From an uncultured Alphaproteobacteria bacterium (GTDB taxonomy: Bacteria; Pseudomonadota; Alphaproteobacteria; HIMB59): a DNA stretch of 44,289 nt. Each line of letters opens with the position of its first letter. Position 1 is the first letter of the stretch. Shown here in pieces: positions 33,954 to 44,289 of this stretch. The notes under the pieces were generated by a model. The model was not told where the DNA came from. It saw only the letters and a program-made list of their open reading frames with translations, and ran no database searches. A program made the position numbers and the translations under genes. The stretch spans positions 1 through 44,289 of the forward strand of contig CACDYZ010000010.1 in assembly GCA_902557145.1 (NCBI GenBank), written 5' to 3'.

Positions 33954-34045
33954 GGTCGAGGTGCCTACTTTATATAATAATAAAGCTTTTTCTCATGCGG
34001 GGTGAGATTCGGCACCTACAAAACATAATGTTTTCTTGATCGACC
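33954..34045 (-). ncRNA. Candidate structured leader RNA (multi-branched) of dctQM
   Basis: Five nested or adjacent perfect stems fit together: GGTCGA/TCGACC outermost (33954-33959 with 34040-34045); inside it AAAACAT/ATGTTTT (34020-34034) and AGGTGCC/GGCACCT (33959-33965 with 34011-34017). The latter encloses TCTCA/TGAGA (33991-34007) and CTTTA/TAAAG (33968-33985). The result is a three-way junction within a three-way junction. The outer and middle stems share base 33959, so one pair must give way. On the minus strand it lies in the dctQ leader; plus-strand transcription toward sdhC is also possible. No known riboswitch class was recognised. The rest of the 304-base gap holds the promoters listed next. 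Confidence 0.58.
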
Positions 34046-34067
34046 AAATTGAATAATAGTCAATTTA

Positions 34068-34096
34068 TTTAGATTTGCAGGCTTGAAATTTATCAA
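34068..34096 (-). promoter_or_regulatory. Possible sigma70 promoter of dctQM
   Basis: TTGATA (34096-34091) and TCTAAA (34073-34068) on the minus strand are 17 bases apart. The predicted start near 34061 would place the structured segment at the front of a leader of about 158 nt. The -10 match is only partial. Confidence 0.45.
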
Positions 34097-34146
34097 ATTA
34101 AGAATTTGATCAACATTTTTTCCACAATTTGATTAATTGATATAAT
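34092..34146 (+). promoter_or_regulatory. Extended -10 promoter and repeated operator-like boxes of the sdh operon
   Basis: TG-A-TATAAT at 34138-34146 is a perfect extended -10, giving a start near 34153 and a leader of about 55 bases before sdhC. Upstream lies a perfect inverted repeat, ATCAAATT (34092-34099) and AATTTGAT (34103-34110), and a third AATTTGAT at 34126-34133 inside the promoter spacer. The repeats are candidate binding sites for a TCA-cycle regulator. Confidence 0.55.
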
Positions 34147-34207
34147 GCATGAATTAATAAAATAATAGCTTTTTACTATAAGAAATTTTTGAATATATTT
34201 CCCCTCT

Positions 34208-34573
34208 ATGGCTCCGTTATCACCACATTTACAGATTTATAGGCCTTTTTTAACTATGATATTTTCTATTTCTAGTAGAATAGGAGTTATAGCATTTGCA
34301 TTCTCAATTCCTTTTTTTGCAATCTGGTTAGGCAGTGCAAATATACTTCCTCAGCTCAATCTTCTATTAACAATGTTCATCAACTTGTTACCAGTAAAGT
34401 TGATATTTATTTTTTGGTTTTTTATCTTCAACCATCATTTATTAAACGGTTTTAAATATTTTCTATGGTCTTTCGCAATTGGCATGGAAATAAAAAATGT
34501 TTATTTAGTTACATATATTATATTAATAGCAAATATTATAATGACATTAATATTTACATGGATGGTATTGTAA
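34208..34573 (+). CDS. sdhC: Succinate dehydrogenase cytochrome b556 subunit
   Basis: A 121-residue three-helix membrane anchor of complex II. L-S-P-H-L-Q-I-Y-R-P at 4-13 is the alphaproteobacterial SdhC start. S20 and R24 in S-I-S-S-R match the ubiquinone serine and arginine of E. coli SdhC. The heme region reads H-H-L-L-N-G-F-K-Y-F-L-W, so Tyr84 stands where the family has the axial histidine of R-H. Its TAA overlaps the sdhD ATG by one base. Confidence 0.85.
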   Translation: MAPLSPHLQIYRPFLTMIFSISSRIGVIAFAFSIPFFAIWLGSANILPQLNLLLTMFINLLPVKLIFIFWFFIFNHHLLNGFKYFLWSFAIGMEIKNVYLVTYIILIANIIMTLIFTWMVL

Positions 34574-34884
34574 TGAAAGCTTCACAAAAATGGAAAATTG
34601 AAAGAATTTTGTATCTTGCATTAATCCCAATTAGTTATTGGTTTGTGTTGTTTTTTATAAACACTCATTCTGATATAAATTCTCTAAATATGTCATTATC
34701 AAATATGACTAATAAGATTTTACTACTAATTTTTTTTATTGTATCCATGTTTCACATAAGAATTCAGTTAGGAAAAGTCTACGAGGATTATTTTAAATTT
34801 AATCAAATGAAAACTTATTCCTCTGTAACTGATGTCGTTATTGGAATCTCGTTTTTAATTTTTTTACCGGTATTATTTTTTTAA
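34573..34884 (+). CDS. sdhD: Succinate dehydrogenase membrane anchor subunit
   Basis: A 103-residue protein with three hydrophobic helices, starting at the ATG that overlaps the sdhC stop; a longer reading from 34465 lies inside sdhC. The [13 protein letters not shown] start fits alphaproteobacterial SdhD. H61 and E71-D72-Y73 match the conserved histidine and E-D-Y of the quinone and heme site. The identification rests partly on position between sdhC and sdhA. Confidence 0.83.
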   Translation: MKASQKWKIERILYLALIPISYWFVLFFINTHSDINSLNMSLSNMTNKILLLIFFIVSMFHIRIQLGKVYEDYFKFNQMKTYSSVTDVVIGISFLIFLPVLFF

Positions 34885-34885
34885 C

Positions 34886-36664
34886 ATGAATTTCACTGAT
34901 CATAAATTAGACGTCGTTGTTCTAGGTGCTGGTGGAGCTGGCCTAAGAGCTGCTTTGGGATGCTCTGAACAAGGTCTTAAAACTGCATGTGTTTCAAAAG
35001 TTTATCCTACAAGAAGCCATACTGTGGCAGCTCAAGGCGGTATAGGCGCCGCTCTTGCTAACATGGGTGAAGATAGTTGGCAATGGCATATGTTTGATAC
35101 TGTAAAAGGCTCTGATTGGCTCGGAGACCAAGACAGTATTGAGTATTTATGCGCAAATGCTGTTGACTCAATTGTTGAGTTGGAACATTACGGTATGCCG
35201 TTCTCTAGAACTGAGGAAGGCAAGATATATCAAAGACCTTTTGGTGGGCACATGACAAAAAATGGTAAGGGTGAACCCGCAAGTCGAGCTTGTGCTGCAG
35301 CTGATAGAACAGGACATGCATTACTTCACACCTTATATCAGCAAAGTCTTAAAAATAATGTTAATTTTTTTAATGAATACTTTGCCATTGATTTACTAAA
35401 AGACGATAATGATGCAATTTGTGGACTCTTAGCAATCAATATTGAAGATGGTTCATTACATCGTTTTATTGCAAAAATGACAATTTTAGCTACCGGTGGT
35501 TATGGAAGAATATTTCAATCCTCCACAAGCGCTCATATTTGTACTGGTGATGGTGCAGGAATCGCGCTTAGGGCAGGACTTCCTTTGTCTGATATGGAGT
35601 TTATTCAGTTTCATCCCACTGGAATATATGGTGTGGGTGTTTTAATATCAGAAGCAGCTAGGGGTGAGGGTGGTATTTTAAAAAATAATGAGGGTACAAG
35701 ATTTATGCTTGAATATGCCCCAAATGCCAAAGATCTTGCAGCCAGAGATGTTATCTCAAGATTTATAAGTAAGGAGATCAGTGCTGGTAGAGGATGTGGT
35801 CCTAATAAAGATTATATAAATCTTCATTTAGAGCACCTTGATGCTGATATGCTTGCTAAAAGATTACCTGGTATATCTGAGTCAGTTAAAGCATTTTGTG
35901 GAAGAGATATTTCTAAAGAGCCAATTCCAGTTATTCCAACTGTTCATTATTGTATGGGAGGAATCCCAACTAATTTCAAAGCAGAAGTTTTGAAACCTAA
36001 TGACTCTAATACAGAAGAAGTATGTGAGGGATTAATGGCAATTGGTGAAGCAGCATGCGCGTCAGTTCATGGAGCAAATAGACTTGGAACAAATGCTCTA
36101 GCAGAGCTTGTTGTTTTTGGAAGAGGTGCAGCCATACAGGCAGGACAAGTCATTGATAGTAACGAGTCATTGAGGATGCCATCCCAGTCACAAACAAATT
36201 TAATAATAGAAAGACTTGAGTCAATCAAAAATAATAAAGGCGATGTGTCAGTTGGAGAGTTGAGAGAAAAGATGCAAAAAACTGTCCAGAAAAGATTTGG
36301 TGTTTACAGAGAGAGCGAAACTTTAAAACTGGGCAACGATGAATTGGCCTCAATGTCCCAAGATCTTAAACATATTAAAGTGAAAGATCAGTCAGACATT
36401 TTTAATACAGACTTAGTTGAAGCTTTAGAGCTTCATAACTTAATGCAGGTCGCTGGTAGTGTTGGTGTTTCAGCAGAACAAAGAACTGAAAGCAGAGGCG
36501 CTCATGCAAGAGAAGACTTCCCGGAAAGAGATGATGAAAATTGGCTTAAACATACACTTTTTTGGGGAGATGCTACAGATTATAAGGTCACTCATAGACC
36601 CGTAAGAATGACGACACTAAGCAATCAAATTTCTGTTATCCCTCCACAAGTAAGGGTTTACTAA
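34886..36664 (+). CDS. sdhA: Succinate dehydrogenase flavoprotein subunit
   Basis: Oxidises succinate to fumarate, passing electrons to SdhB. The 592 residues have G-A-G-G-A-G-L for FAD, H45 in [10 protein letters not shown] for covalent flavin attachment, H-P-T-G-I-Y in the active site, G-A-N-R-L-G-T-N and the final H-R-P-V-R-M. Length is normal. sdhB follows directly. Confidence 0.98.
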   Translation: MNFTDHKLDVVVLGAGGAGLRAALGCSEQGLKTACVSKVYPTRSHTVAAQGGIGAALANMGEDSWQWHMFDTVKGSDWLGDQDSIEYLCANAVDSIVELEHYGMPFSRTEEGKIYQRPFGGHMTKNGKGEPASRACAAADRTGHALLHTLYQQSLKNNVNFFNEYFAIDLLKDDNDAICGLLAINIEDGSLHRFIAKMTILATGGYGRIFQSSTSAHICTGDGAGIALRAGLPLSDMEFIQFHPTGIYGVGVLISEAARGEGGILKNNEGTRFMLEYAPNAKDLAARDVISRFISKEISAGRGCGPNKDYINLHLEHLDADMLAKRLPGISESVKAFCGRDISKEPIPVIPTVHYCMGGIPTNFKAEVLKPNDSNTEEVCEGLMAIGEAACASVHGANRLGTNALAELVVFGRGAAIQAGQVIDSNESLRMPSQSQTNLIIERLESIKNNKGDVSVGELREKMQKTVQKRFGVYRESETLKLGNDELASMSQDLKHIKVKDQSDIFNTDLVEALELHNLMQVAGSVGVSAEQRTESRGAHAREDFPERDDENWLKHTLFWGDATDYKVTHRPVRMTTLSNQISVIPPQVRVY

Positions 36665-37465
36665 ATGGTTCAACTCACTCTTCCTAAAAACTCAGTTCCA
36701 GTTAAAGGAAAATCATATTCCAATGTAGATCTTATTGATGAGCAGGCTCAACAAAACCATGATATCAGGATCGTTAATGTTTACAGATGGTCTGGTGAAG
36801 AAGGTAGCCCCCCTCAAATAGATCGATTTGAAATTGATGTAGCTAAAGCAGGGACGATGGTTTTGGATATATTAAACAAAATTAAAGCTGAGGTTGATCC
36901 AAGTCTAACTTTTAGAAAATCATGTAGAGAAGGTGTCTGTGGATCATGTGCAATGAACATAGACGGTGTCAACACACTTGCATGTCAGAAACATATAGAG
37001 GAATGTTCTGATGAAATTAATATTTATCCTCTTCCTCATATGAAAGTTTTAAAAGACTTAGTAGTAGATTTGAAAAAAGCTTTTGAACAATTTAAATCTA
37101 TAAAGCCATGGTTAAATAAAAAATCTCCAAATAATGAAAGAGAAAATATACAGTCAGTCGAAGATAGAGATAAGCTAGATGGCAAATGGGAATGTGTAAT
37201 GTGCTTTTCTTGTAGTACCTCTTGTCCAAGCTATTGGTGGAATGAAGATGAATATTTAGGACCCGCTGTATTGCTTCAAGCAAACCGTTGGATAAAAGAT
37301 AGCAGGGATGAAGAGAAAAAAGAAAGGTTGAATGAGCTGGATGATAGTCTTAAACTATATAGATGTCATTCTATCATGAATTGTACAAACTCTTGTCCGA
37401 AAGGGTTAAACCCAGCTAAAGCAATAGCTGAAATAAAACATGAAATATCCAAAATGGATAAATAA
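36665..37465 (+). CDS. sdhB: Succinate dehydrogenase iron-sulfur subunit
   Basis: The 266-residue subunit carries [2Fe-2S] cysteines in [10 protein letters not shown] plus a fourth in L-A-C. The [4Fe-4S] and [3Fe-4S] cysteines are in [12 protein letters not shown] and [16 protein letters not shown]. It relays electrons from SdhA to ubiquinone at the SdhCD interface. mdh begins at the next base. Confidence 0.98.
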   Translation: MVQLTLPKNSVPVKGKSYSNVDLIDEQAQQNHDIRIVNVYRWSGEEGSPPQIDRFEIDVAKAGTMVLDILNKIKAEVDPSLTFRKSCREGVCGSCAMNIDGVNTLACQKHIEECSDEINIYPLPHMKVLKDLVVDLKKAFEQFKSIKPWLNKKSPNNERENIQSVEDRDKLDGKWECVMCFSCSTSCPSYWWNEDEYLGPAVLLQANRWIKDSRDEEKKERLNELDDSLKLYRCHSIMNCTNSCPKGLNPAKAIAEIKHEISKMDK

Positions 37466-38410
37466 GTGAATAAAATTTCGTTAATCGGTGCTGGAAACAT
37501 TGGCGGTACTCTCGCACATTTAGCAGCTATAAAAAAACTCGGAGACGTAACGCTAATAGATGTTGTAAGTGGTATGCCCCAAGGAAAAGCTTTAGATCTC
37601 AGCCAATCTTCTGCTGTTGAAGGCTTTACAGGATCGATAGAGGGCACAAATGACTTTTCCAAAATGAAAGGATCTGATGTCATTATCATAACTGCTGGTT
37701 TACCTCGTCAACCTGGAATGAGCAGAGATGATCTTTTAGAGACCAATGGAAAAATAATAAAAAAAATAGCCATAGATATTAAAAAATTCGCCCCAAAAGC
37801 ATTTGTTATATGTATTACAAATCCCCTAGATGCAATGGTATATGTGCTTCAAAAATATTCAAAACTTCCTAAAAATATGTGTGTAGGAATGGCAGGAGTA
37901 CTGGACTCCTCTCGAATGAAATATTTTTTATCAGATGCTTTGAACGTTTCTGTGAATGACGTTGAAACATTTGTACTAGGAGGACATGGAGATGATATGG
38001 TTCCACTCATCAACTATACAACAATTGGAGGCGTGCCCTTAATGGATTTCCTTAAACTTAAAAATTTTCCTTTCTCAAAAATTGAGAAAATAGTTCATCG
38101 AACAAGAATGGGTGGAGGAGAAATTGTGAAATTACTTAAAAGAGGATCTGCTTTTTATGCACCTGCTAGTTCGGCCATTCAGATGGCAGAGGCATTTTTG
38201 TTTGATCAAAAAAAACTATTACCCTGCGCAGCTTTTATTAATGGTCAATATGGTCTTAGCAATATGTATATGGGCGTTCCTACAATTATTGGGAAAAAAG
38301 GAATTGAAAAAATTATTGAGGTAAAACTTACCTCTAAAGAAAAGCTAATGCTAAAAAAATCTGTTAAATCCGTTCAGGGATTAGTATCAGCAGTCGACAA
38401 CCTTTTATAA
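37466..38410 (+). CDS. mdh: Malate dehydrogenase (LDH-like)
   Basis: NAD-dependent interconversion of malate and oxaloacetate. The 314-residue protein starts at GTG 37466. G-A-G-N-I-G-G binds [15 protein letters not shown] carries the substrate arginines, and G-G-H-G-D-D-M-V-P the catalytic histidine. It is the LDH-like form of alphaproteobacteria. In many relatives sucCD follows; here sucA comes next after 51 bases. Confidence 0.96.
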   Translation: MNKISLIGAGNIGGTLAHLAAIKKLGDVTLIDVVSGMPQGKALDLSQSSAVEGFTGSIEGTNDFSKMKGSDVIIITAGLPRQPGMSRDDLLETNGKIIKKIAIDIKKFAPKAFVICITNPLDAMVYVLQKYSKLPKNMCVGMAGVLDSSRMKYFLSDALNVSVNDVETFVLGGHGDDMVPLINYTTIGGVPLMDFLKLKNFPFSKIEKIVHRTRMGGGEIVKLLKRGSAFYAPASSAIQMAEAFLFDQKKLLPCAAFINGQYGLSNMYMGVPTIIGKKGIEKIIEVKLTSKEKLMLKKSVKSVQGLVSAVDNLL

Positions 38411-38461
38411 TTAAAAATAAAATGACATTTTTATGAGATAAGCGTATACATTATCTTATTA

Positions 38462-41311
38462 ATGAGATCTTATAATTCATTTCTCACAACCAATAATGTT
38501 TCCCAAGTTATTTCTATTTATAAAGATTACATAAAAGACCCTAGTCTTGTTGATAAAAGTTGGCATGATTTTTTTAATACTCTCGCGCCAGAAGAAATTT
38601 CTATTTTAGCAGACTATCAAAAAATTGATTGGTCACAAACCTCAAGAGATAAAGACTTCAATCAAACCTCAATTGATCAAGCAATCACTGACTCTATGAG
38701 ACTAGTGATGATGATCAGAGCCTACAGAGAAATTGGTCACCTTATTGCAGACTTAGACCCCTTAGGTTTAATGATTAAGAATAGCCCATCAGGTTTAGAT
38801 CCAGAGTATTATGGTTTTCAAGAAAAGGATTATGATCGTAAAATTTTCTTATTTGGTTATTTGGGTTTTCAGAAGGCAACTGTAAGAGAAGTTTTCGAAA
38901 AACTTCAGAGTATATATTCTGGAACTTTAGCAATCGAATATAAACACATTCAATCTGCTGAGGAATACAAATGGTTAAAAGATAGAATTGAAGAAAAAAA
39001 AGATATGCTTTTAACCCCTAAGGGTAAAAGAACAATATTGGAGAGATTAATTAATGCCGAATATTTTGAAAAATTTTTAGATACGAAGTATAGAGGCACA
39101 AAGAGATTTGGACTTGAAGGAGCTGAGTCAACAATACCAGCACTAGAACAGATCCTAAAAAGATCATCAGAATATGGCGTTGAAGATTTTTCTTTTGCGT
39201 GTGCACATAGAGGAAGACTGAATATTTTGGCAAATATTGTAAAAAAACCGCATGTTCAAATTTTTAGTGAGTTTATTCACGGTGGAGAAAATGCTCTTAG
39301 CGATCAAGGATCGGGTGATGTTAAGTACCACCTAGGTGCAAGCTCTGATAGAAGTTTTGGAGGAAATATAATTCATGTGAGTATGGCAGCAAACCCCTCA
39401 CATTTAGAGGCAGTAAATCCAGTAGTTGCTGGGAAAATAAGGGCTAAACAGACTATTATTCAAGATAAAAATAATTCAAAAGTTTCAGGACTATTAATTC
39501 ACGGTGATGCAGCAATAGCTGGACAAGGTATTGTTGCTGAAACTTTCACAATGTCTCAATTAAATGGATACAGAATTGGCGGAATAATTCATTTTATTAT
39601 TAACAATCAAATTGGATTTACGACAAGCCCTCAGTACAGTAGATCAGCTCCTTATTCATCAGAAATAGGAAAAGTTGTTCAATCTCCTATTTTGCATGTT
39701 AACGGAGATGATCCAGAGGCAGTGGTTTTAGCATCAAGGGCTGCAACAGAATTTAGAAATACATTTAAAAAAGATACACTCGTAGATATGTTTTGTTACA
39801 GAAAACATGGACATAACGAGGGTGATGAACCTTCATTTACTCAACCATTAATGTATCAAACCATTAAAAAGAAAAAAACTGTTGCCAGTATCTATGCCGA
39901 CAAACTTATAAATCAAGAAATAGTTAATACAAAACAGGTAGATTTTATCAAAGATCGAATATGGTCGGATCTTGAAAAAAAATTTGAAAAAGCAAAAAAT
40001 TATAAGCTAAAAACTAAATCCTGGATGGGCGGACAGTGGAGTGGATTAAGTCGTGCCCCAAAAGACCCTCTGAGAAGGGGAAGAACAGCAGAGTCAGAAA
40101 AGTCTTTAAAAGATATTGGTTTAAAAATTTCCCAGACCCCAAAAGGATTCAACCTTCATCCAAAATTAGAAAAGTTTAATAAATCTCGATTGAACTCAAT
40201 CAATTCAGGAAAAGGCATTGACTGGTCTTTTGCTGAAGCTTTGGCATTTGGCGCTCTATTAAAAGAGGGCTACAGAGTTCGACTTGCTGGACAGGACTCA
40301 GGAAGAGGAACTTTTAGCCAAAGACACTCTGTTTTTTATGATCAAAAAACCGAAGAGCGCTATATACCTCTTAATCACATATCTAAAAACCAAAAAGAAT
40401 TTGAGGTGATTGACAGTTTTTTATCAGAATTAGGAGTCTTAGGTTTTGAATATGGATACACATTAGCTGATCCAAACACTCTCGTTTTATGGGAGGCACA
40501 ATTTGGAGATTTTGCTAATGGAGCTCAAATTATAATTGATCAATTTATTACCTCTAGTGAGAGGAAATGGATGCAAATGAGCGGATTAGTTTTACTTTTA
40601 CCGCACGGTCATGAGGGCATGGGCCCGGAACATTCAAGCGCAAGAATTGAGAGATTTCTTCAAATGGCAGCTGAAGATAATGTTCAGATATTAAATTGCA
40701 CTACACCTGCGAGCTACTTTCATGCTCTTCGAAGGCAAATACATAGAAATTTCAGAAAGCCTCTAATAGTATTTACCCCTAAATCTACACTTCGCCATCC
40801 AAACAATGTTTCTTCCATTGATGAATTTACTGGACGTTCATCATTTCATCGTATTATAGAGGATGAAATAAAAAATCCTAAAAGAGTAATATTTTGCACA
40901 GGCAAAATATTTTACGAGTTAGATGATTTCAGAACAAAAAATAAAATTAAGGATGTAAAAATTGTGCGTATTGAGCAAATTTATCCGTTTCCTTTTGATG
41001 CCATAGGGGATGTTATATTAAAACATAAGGATTGTGAGATTTTATGGGTTCAAGAAGAACCAAAAAATATGGGAACATGGAGTTTTGTTAAAAGTCGTAT
41101 CAGACATGTTTTAGTTAAAAACAATTTATCTAAAAAAGTTCATTATGTCGGAAGGCGTGCCGCTGCAGCTCCAGCAACAGGGATATCAAAAAGACATATT
41201 ACTAATCAGTTACTAATCAAAGAATTAGCTCTTAAATCATCATTAAAACGTGTTATAAAAGAAAGAAGTGGTGTCAGTTTTATGAAATTTAAAAACTTAC
41301 CAAAAGAATAA
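38462..41311 (+). CDS. sucA: 2-oxoglutarate dehydrogenase E1 component
   Basis: Thiamine-diphosphate decarboxylase of the 2-oxoglutarate complex. The 949 residues include the N-terminal F-L-x-x-N-x-x-x-V-x-x-x-Y segment that contacts E2, [37 protein letters not shown] and [13 protein letters not shown]. The C-terminal half has [13 protein letters not shown] and [15 protein letters not shown]. Full length; its stop overlaps the sucB ATG. Confidence 0.97.
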   Translation: MRSYNSFLTTNNVSQVISIYKDYIKDPSLVDKSWHDFFNTLAPEEISILADYQKIDWSQTSRDKDFNQTSIDQAITDSMRLVMMIRAYREIGHLIADLDPLGLMIKNSPSGLDPEYYGFQEKDYDRKIFLFGYLGFQKATVREVFEKLQSIYSGTLAIEYKHIQSAEEYKWLKDRIEEKKDMLLTPKGKRTILERLINAEYFEKFLDTKYRGTKRFGLEGAESTIPALEQILKRSSEYGVEDFSFACAHRGRLNILANIVKKPHVQIFSEFIHGGENALSDQGSGDVKYHLGASSDRSFGGNIIHVSMAANPSHLEAVNPVVAGKIRAKQTIIQDKNNSKVSGLLIHGDAAIAGQGIVAETFTMSQLNGYRIGGIIHFIINNQIGFTTSPQYSRSAPYSSEIGKVVQSPILHVNGDDPEAVVLASRAATEFRNTFKKDTLVDMFCYRKHGHNEGDEPSFTQPLMYQTIKKKKTVASIYADKLINQEIVNTKQVDFIKDRIWSDLEKKFEKAKNYKLKTKSWMGGQWSGLSRAPKDPLRRGRTAESEKSLKDIGLKISQTPKGFNLHPKLEKFNKSRLNSINSGKGIDWSFAEALAFGALLKEGYRVRLAGQDSGRGTFSQRHSVFYDQKTEERYIPLNHISKNQKEFEVIDSFLSELGVLGFEYGYTLADPNTLVLWEAQFGDFANGAQIIIDQFITSSERKWMQMSGLVLLLPHGHEGMGPEHSSARIERFLQMAAEDNVQILNCTTPASYFHALRRQIHRNFRKPLIVFTPKSTLRHPNNVSSIDEFTGRSSFHRIIEDEIKNPKRVIFCTGKIFYELDDFRTKNKIKDVKIVRIEQIYPFPFDAIGDVILKHKDCEILWVQEEPKNMGTWSFVKSRIRHVLVKNNLSKKVHYVGRRAAAAPATGISKRHITNQLLIKELALKSSLKRVIKERSGVSFMKFKNLPKE

Positions 41312-42396
41312 TGAAAAATATTACAGTACCTGAGCTTGGCGAGTCTATAATTGAGGGAACACTGACCTCTTGGTTAATTAAAGAAGGTGACAGTTTTAAA
41401 TCTGGCGATAATTTAGCTGAAATAGAGACAGAAAAAATTACGATTGAAATACCTGCTCAAACCTCTGGAACATTAACAAAAATAATTACACCTGTTGGGG
41501 CCACAGTGAACGTAGGTCAATCAATTGCTGAGATATCAGATCAGATCACGCCTGAAGAAATTACCGAAACTAAGGTAAATCAAACTCCAGACACTAAAGA
41601 ATTTAAAGAGCAGGCTGCACCAGTTGATAGGTTTAATATTGTTGAAAAATCAAAGGAAATTGCTGATAAAGATGACAACCTTCCAAATTTTGACAAAGAA
41701 CACGGATCAGCAAATGAAAAAATTATTCCTATGTCTAAACTCAGACAGACTATTGCAAGAAGATTAAAAGATGCTCAAAACACAGCCGCAATTCTTACTA
41801 CATTCAATGAAGTTGATATGTCAGCAATCATGGCTCTCAGAAAAAAAGAGCAAACACACTTTCAAAAAAAATATGGTGTGAAACTTGGTATAATGTCTTT
41901 TTTTGTTAAAGCGTGTACCGAAGTCTTAAAGGCAATACCTGAAATTAATTCAGAAATTCATGAAAATAAAATTATTTATAAAAATTATTTTGATATAGGA
42001 ATAGCAATAGGATCAGAAAAAGGGTTAGTTGTTCCAATAATTAGAAATGTAGAAAATTTATCCAATGCAGAAATTGAAAAAGCTATTTTTGATTTATCTA
42101 ATAAGGCAAATTCAAATAAGCTAACAATGAGCGATTTATCAGGTGGAACTTTTTCAATTACAAATGGAGGAATTTATGGCTCTATGATGAGTACGCCTAT
42201 AATTAATCCTCCACAAAGTGCTATATTAGGTATGCACTCAATTATAGAAAGACCAATTGCGGTAAAAAAGAAAATTGTTATTAAGCCGATGATGTATATA
42301 GCATTAAGTTATGACCATAGACTTATAGATGGAAAGCAAGCAGTAACTTTTTTAGTAAATTTAAAAGAGTTGTTAGAAAATCCAAAAATAATTTAA
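41311..42396 (+). CDS. sucB: Dihydrolipoyl succinyltransferase (E2), without a recognisable peripheral subunit-binding domain
   Basis: The 361-residue E2 forms the core of the 2-oxoglutarate complex. The lipoyl domain covers about 1-76 with K42 in [10 protein letters not shown]. The catalytic domain runs from about 130, with [18 protein letters not shown] and the H336-R-L-I-D340-G active site. Between them lies a 50-residue acidic linker in which the usual E3/E1-binding domain cannot be found; this also explains the length, short of about 400. lpd is not in the window. Convergent with acnA, overlapping four bases. Confidence 0.93.
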   Translation: MKNITVPELGESIIEGTLTSWLIKEGDSFKSGDNLAEIETEKITIEIPAQTSGTLTKIITPVGATVNVGQSIAEISDQITPEEITETKVNQTPDTKEFKEQAAPVDRFNIVEKSKEIADKDDNLPNFDKEHGSANEKIIPMSKLRQTIARRLKDAQNTAAILTTFNEVDMSAIMALRKKEQTHFQKKYGVKLGIMSFFVKACTEVLKAIPEINSEIHENKIIYKNYFDIGIAIGSEKGLVVPIIRNVENLSNAEIEKAIFDLSNKANSNKLTMSDLSGGTFSITNGGIYGSMMSTPIINPPQSAILGMHSIIERPIAVKKKIVIKPMMYIALSYDHRLIDGKQAVTFLVNLKELLENPKII

Positions 42397-44289
42397 TTTT
42401 TCAGAATATTTTTTAAAACAAAATTTAATATACCATCAGCTTTGTAGTATTGAAGTTCGTTGATGGTATCAATTCTTAAAGTACATTCTAAAACTTTAAC
42501 ACCCTCGTCACTTTTAATGGACACCTCCAAATCTTGTAGAGGTTTAATTTTATTATCTAGTTTTATATCTACAAGGTCAGAAGATTTTATATTTAGAACA
42601 TCGAGTTTGTGGCTATTAAGTTGTATTGGAAGAACCCCCATTCCAACTAAATTTGATCGATGTATTCTTTCAAAGCTCTCTGCTATAACGGCCTTGATGC
42701 CTAATAGTTTTGTTCCTTTTGCTGCCCAATCCCTAGAGGAACCAGTTCCATATTCTTGTCCTGCAAAAACAACAACGTTTTCAGATCTTTTTGCATACTC
42801 CATGGCAACTTCATAGACACTCATTTTCTTTTTTTCAGGTTCTAGAATTGAGTACCCCCCTTCTACATTTGATAGTAACTGATTTTTAATTCTTATATTA
42901 GCAAATGTACCTCTAACCATTACCTCATGATTACCCCTTCTGGCGCCATATGAATTAAAATCATTTTGTCGTATTTGTCTCTCCATAAAATAGCCCCCCG
43001 CAGGACTTTCTGCTTTAATAGAACCTGCAGGCGAGATGTGGTCTGTAGTAACACTATTCCCCAAAAGCAATAATGGTCTTGCATTTTCAATTGGTATAAT
43101 TTCTTTATCATCAGATTGACCAGTAAAAAAAGGGGGTTGCTGCACATAGGTTGAAGAAGAGTCCCATTTAAATAAGTCCCCTGTAGATGTATTAATCCCT
43201 TGCCACTCTTTTGGTCCATCTAAAGCGTTTGAGTATTGTTTTTTGAACATTTCAGGTGAGACATTTTTTTCAACAGCATCTCGAATTTCATTATTACTTG
43301 GCCATATATCTTTCAAGAAAACTTCATTACCATTTGTGTCAATACCCAAGGGGTCCTTTGTTAAATTTGTATACACAGATCCAGCTAATGCGTAGGCAAC
43401 AACTAGAGGGGGTGAAGCAAGATAGTTTGCTTTAACATGTGGATTAACTCTTCCCTCAAAATTTCTATTCCCTGAAAGTACAGAAGCTACTGTTAAATCA
43501 TTTTTTGCAACACACTCCGCAATATCTTCATCAAGAGGTCCTGAATTTCCAATACATGTAGTGCAACCATACCCTACTAAATGAAAACCCAATTGATCTA
43601 AATATTTATTTAAGCCAGATTTATCCAAGTAATCAGTAACAACTTTCGAACCAGGTGCCAATGAGGTTTTGACCCAAGGCTTTACTTGTAATCCTAGTTC
43701 ACAAGCTTTTTTTGCAACTAGTCCTGCTGCAACCAAAACATCTGGGTTTGAGGTATTGGTGCATGAAGTAATAGCAGCAATAACTACATTTCCATCTTGC
43801 ATTTTGTAATTATGATTTTTTACTTCCTTTTCAACGGGTTTGTTCTTTGAAAATTCTTTAAAATTTAAATTCACACTCTCTAAATTAATTCTATCTTGAG
43901 GTCTTTTAGGTCCAGCTAAAGAAGCTTGAACTTTTTCAAGTTTCAAATGAATGGTGTCGTTGTAATCACAAGTATTATCAGCCCATAAACCTTGAATTTT
44001 ATGATATTTTTCGACAATATCTATCAGATCTGAGCTTCTAGAAGTTAACTTTAAATATTTAATGGTCTCTTCATCAACTGAAAAAAAACCGCAGGTTGCA
44101 CCGTACTCAGGAGCCATGTTGGCAATAGTAGCCCTATCAGCAAGTGATAAATTTTTTAAACCATCACCATAAAATTCAACAAATTTTCCAACCACACCCT
44201 TTTCTCGAAGCATTTGAACAATTGTAAGAACCAGGTCTGTTGCTGTAACACCTTCATTCATCTGTCCCGTTATCTCAAAACCAACTACT
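42393..44289 (-). CDS. acnA: Aconitate hydratase A, C-terminal part (partial, runs off the window)
   Basis: Interconverts citrate and isocitrate. The frame stays open to the window edge (F-E-I-T-G-Q before [12 protein letters not shown]), so the start lies beyond 44289. Seen are T-S-C-T-N-T-S-N-P with the first cluster cysteine, [12 protein letters not shown] with the others, S-G-N-R-N-F-E-G-R, the swivel-domain [13 protein letters not shown] and [16 protein letters not shown]. This is the AcnA rather than the AcnB type. It lies tail to tail with the sdh-suc operon. Confidence 0.96.
   Translation of the reverse strand, partial: VVGFEITGQMNEGVTATDLVLTIVQMLREKGVVGKFVEFYGDGLKNLSLADRATIANMAPEYGATCGFFSVDEETIKYLKLTSRSSDLIDIVEKYHKIQGLWADNTCDYNDTIHLKLEKVQASLAGPKRPQDRINLESVNLNFKEFSKNKPVEKEVKNHNYKMQDGNVVIAAITSCTNTSNPDVLVAAGLVAKKACELGLQVKPWVKTSLAPGSKVVTDYLDKSGLNKYLDQLGFHLVGYGCTTCIGNSGPLDEDIAECVAKNDLTVASVLSGNRNFEGRVNPHVKANYLASPPLVVAYALAGSVYTNLTKDPLGIDTNGNEVFLKDIWPSNNEIRDAVEKNVSPEMFKKQYSNALDGPKEWQGINTSTGDLFKWDSSSTYVQQPPFFTGQSDDKEIIPIENARPLLLLGNSVTTDHISPAGSIKAESPAGGYFMERQIRQNDFNSYGARRGNHEVMVRGTFANIRIKNQLLSNVEGGYSILEPEKKKMSVYEVAMEYAKRSENVVVFAGQEYGTGSSRDWAAKGTKLLGIKAVIAESFERIHRSNLVGMGVLPIQLNSHKLDVLNIKSSDLVDIKLDNKIKPLQDLEVSIKSDEGVKVLECTLRIDTINELQYYKADGILNFVLKNILKN

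Noticed and set aside
33973..33978. TATAAT as a plus-strand promoter inside the structured segment
   Set aside because: No matching -35 at 16-18 bases upstream; the better sdh promoter is the extended -10 at 34138-34146.
33954..34045. Known riboswitch (TPP, SAM-II/V, glycine, purine) at the dctQ leader
   Set aside because: Conserved cores of these classes could not be matched by eye; kept only as an unclassified structure.
42920..43219. Minus-strand second frame inside acnA
   Set aside because: It lies wholly within the intact aconitase frame and resembles no family.

Overview
The window comes from an AT-rich alphaproteobacterium, most likely a streamlined marine lineage of the HIMB59/AEGEAN-169/Pelagibacterales type (inference). 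The alphaproteobacterial evidence is GcrA, a CarD regulator beside ferredoxin FdxA, an FYDLN-acid protein, a GcrA-linked tRNA-Arg, an LDH-like malate dehydrogenase and a TRAP transporter. Intergenic gaps are short, stop-start overlaps of the TAATG type are frequent and Shine-Dalgarno sites are often weak, which fits genome streamlining.

Layout. 1-1981: end of fdxA, carD, FYDLN protein, rpmF, recX. 2026-3155: a half tRNA-Arg, a secreted polysaccharide lyase and a complete tRNA-Arg(CCU). 3170-8269: gcrA, pgk, ispZ, ftsY, mtaB, dapF. 8361-16373: a long plus-strand run ffh-rpsP-rimM-trmD-rplS-leuC-leuD-leuB-asd joining protein targeting, ribosome maturation, leucine and aspartate-family synthesis. 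16351-20920: pyridoxal kinase, superoxide dismutase, a small heat-shock gene with a thermometer-like leader, a quinone reductase and a class III aminotransferase preceded by a 41-residue membrane peptide. 20945-25848: accessory stretch with a candidate small RNA, a membrane glycosyltransferase-like protein, a tandem PAP2 phosphatase, an EF-hand secreted protein and a second tRNA-Arg(UCG) flanked by a cargo gene and a half tRNA. 25892-30818: small membrane proteins, ybgC, acetoacetyl-CoA synthetase, thiolase and an EamA exporter in one operon. 30850-33903: a TRAP transporter with the binding protein convergent to its membrane subunits. 34208-42396: sdhCDAB-mdh-sucAB of the TCA cycle, followed by the convergent 3' part of acnA running off the edge.

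The most interesting signals are four. (1) Two tRNA-Arg genes are each preceded by a degenerate copy of their own 5' half, with a 0.8-1 kb single-gene cargo between; one cargo also carries a repeated 19-bp motif resembling integrase arm sites. (2) A multi-branched RNA-like structure lies upstream of dctQM. (3) A promoter-hairpins-terminator unit of about 100 nt lies upstream of the aminotransferase. (4) A sigma32-like promoter and ROSE-like leader precede hsp20.

Three genes (carD, ffh, thiolase) are broken by one base within or beside homopolymers. Two are core genes, so uncorrected sequencing or assembly indels are the most economical explanation. The carD break falls exactly on an A AAA AAG heptamer and deserves a separate check. 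No CRISPR array, rRNA gene, transposase or integrase was seen.
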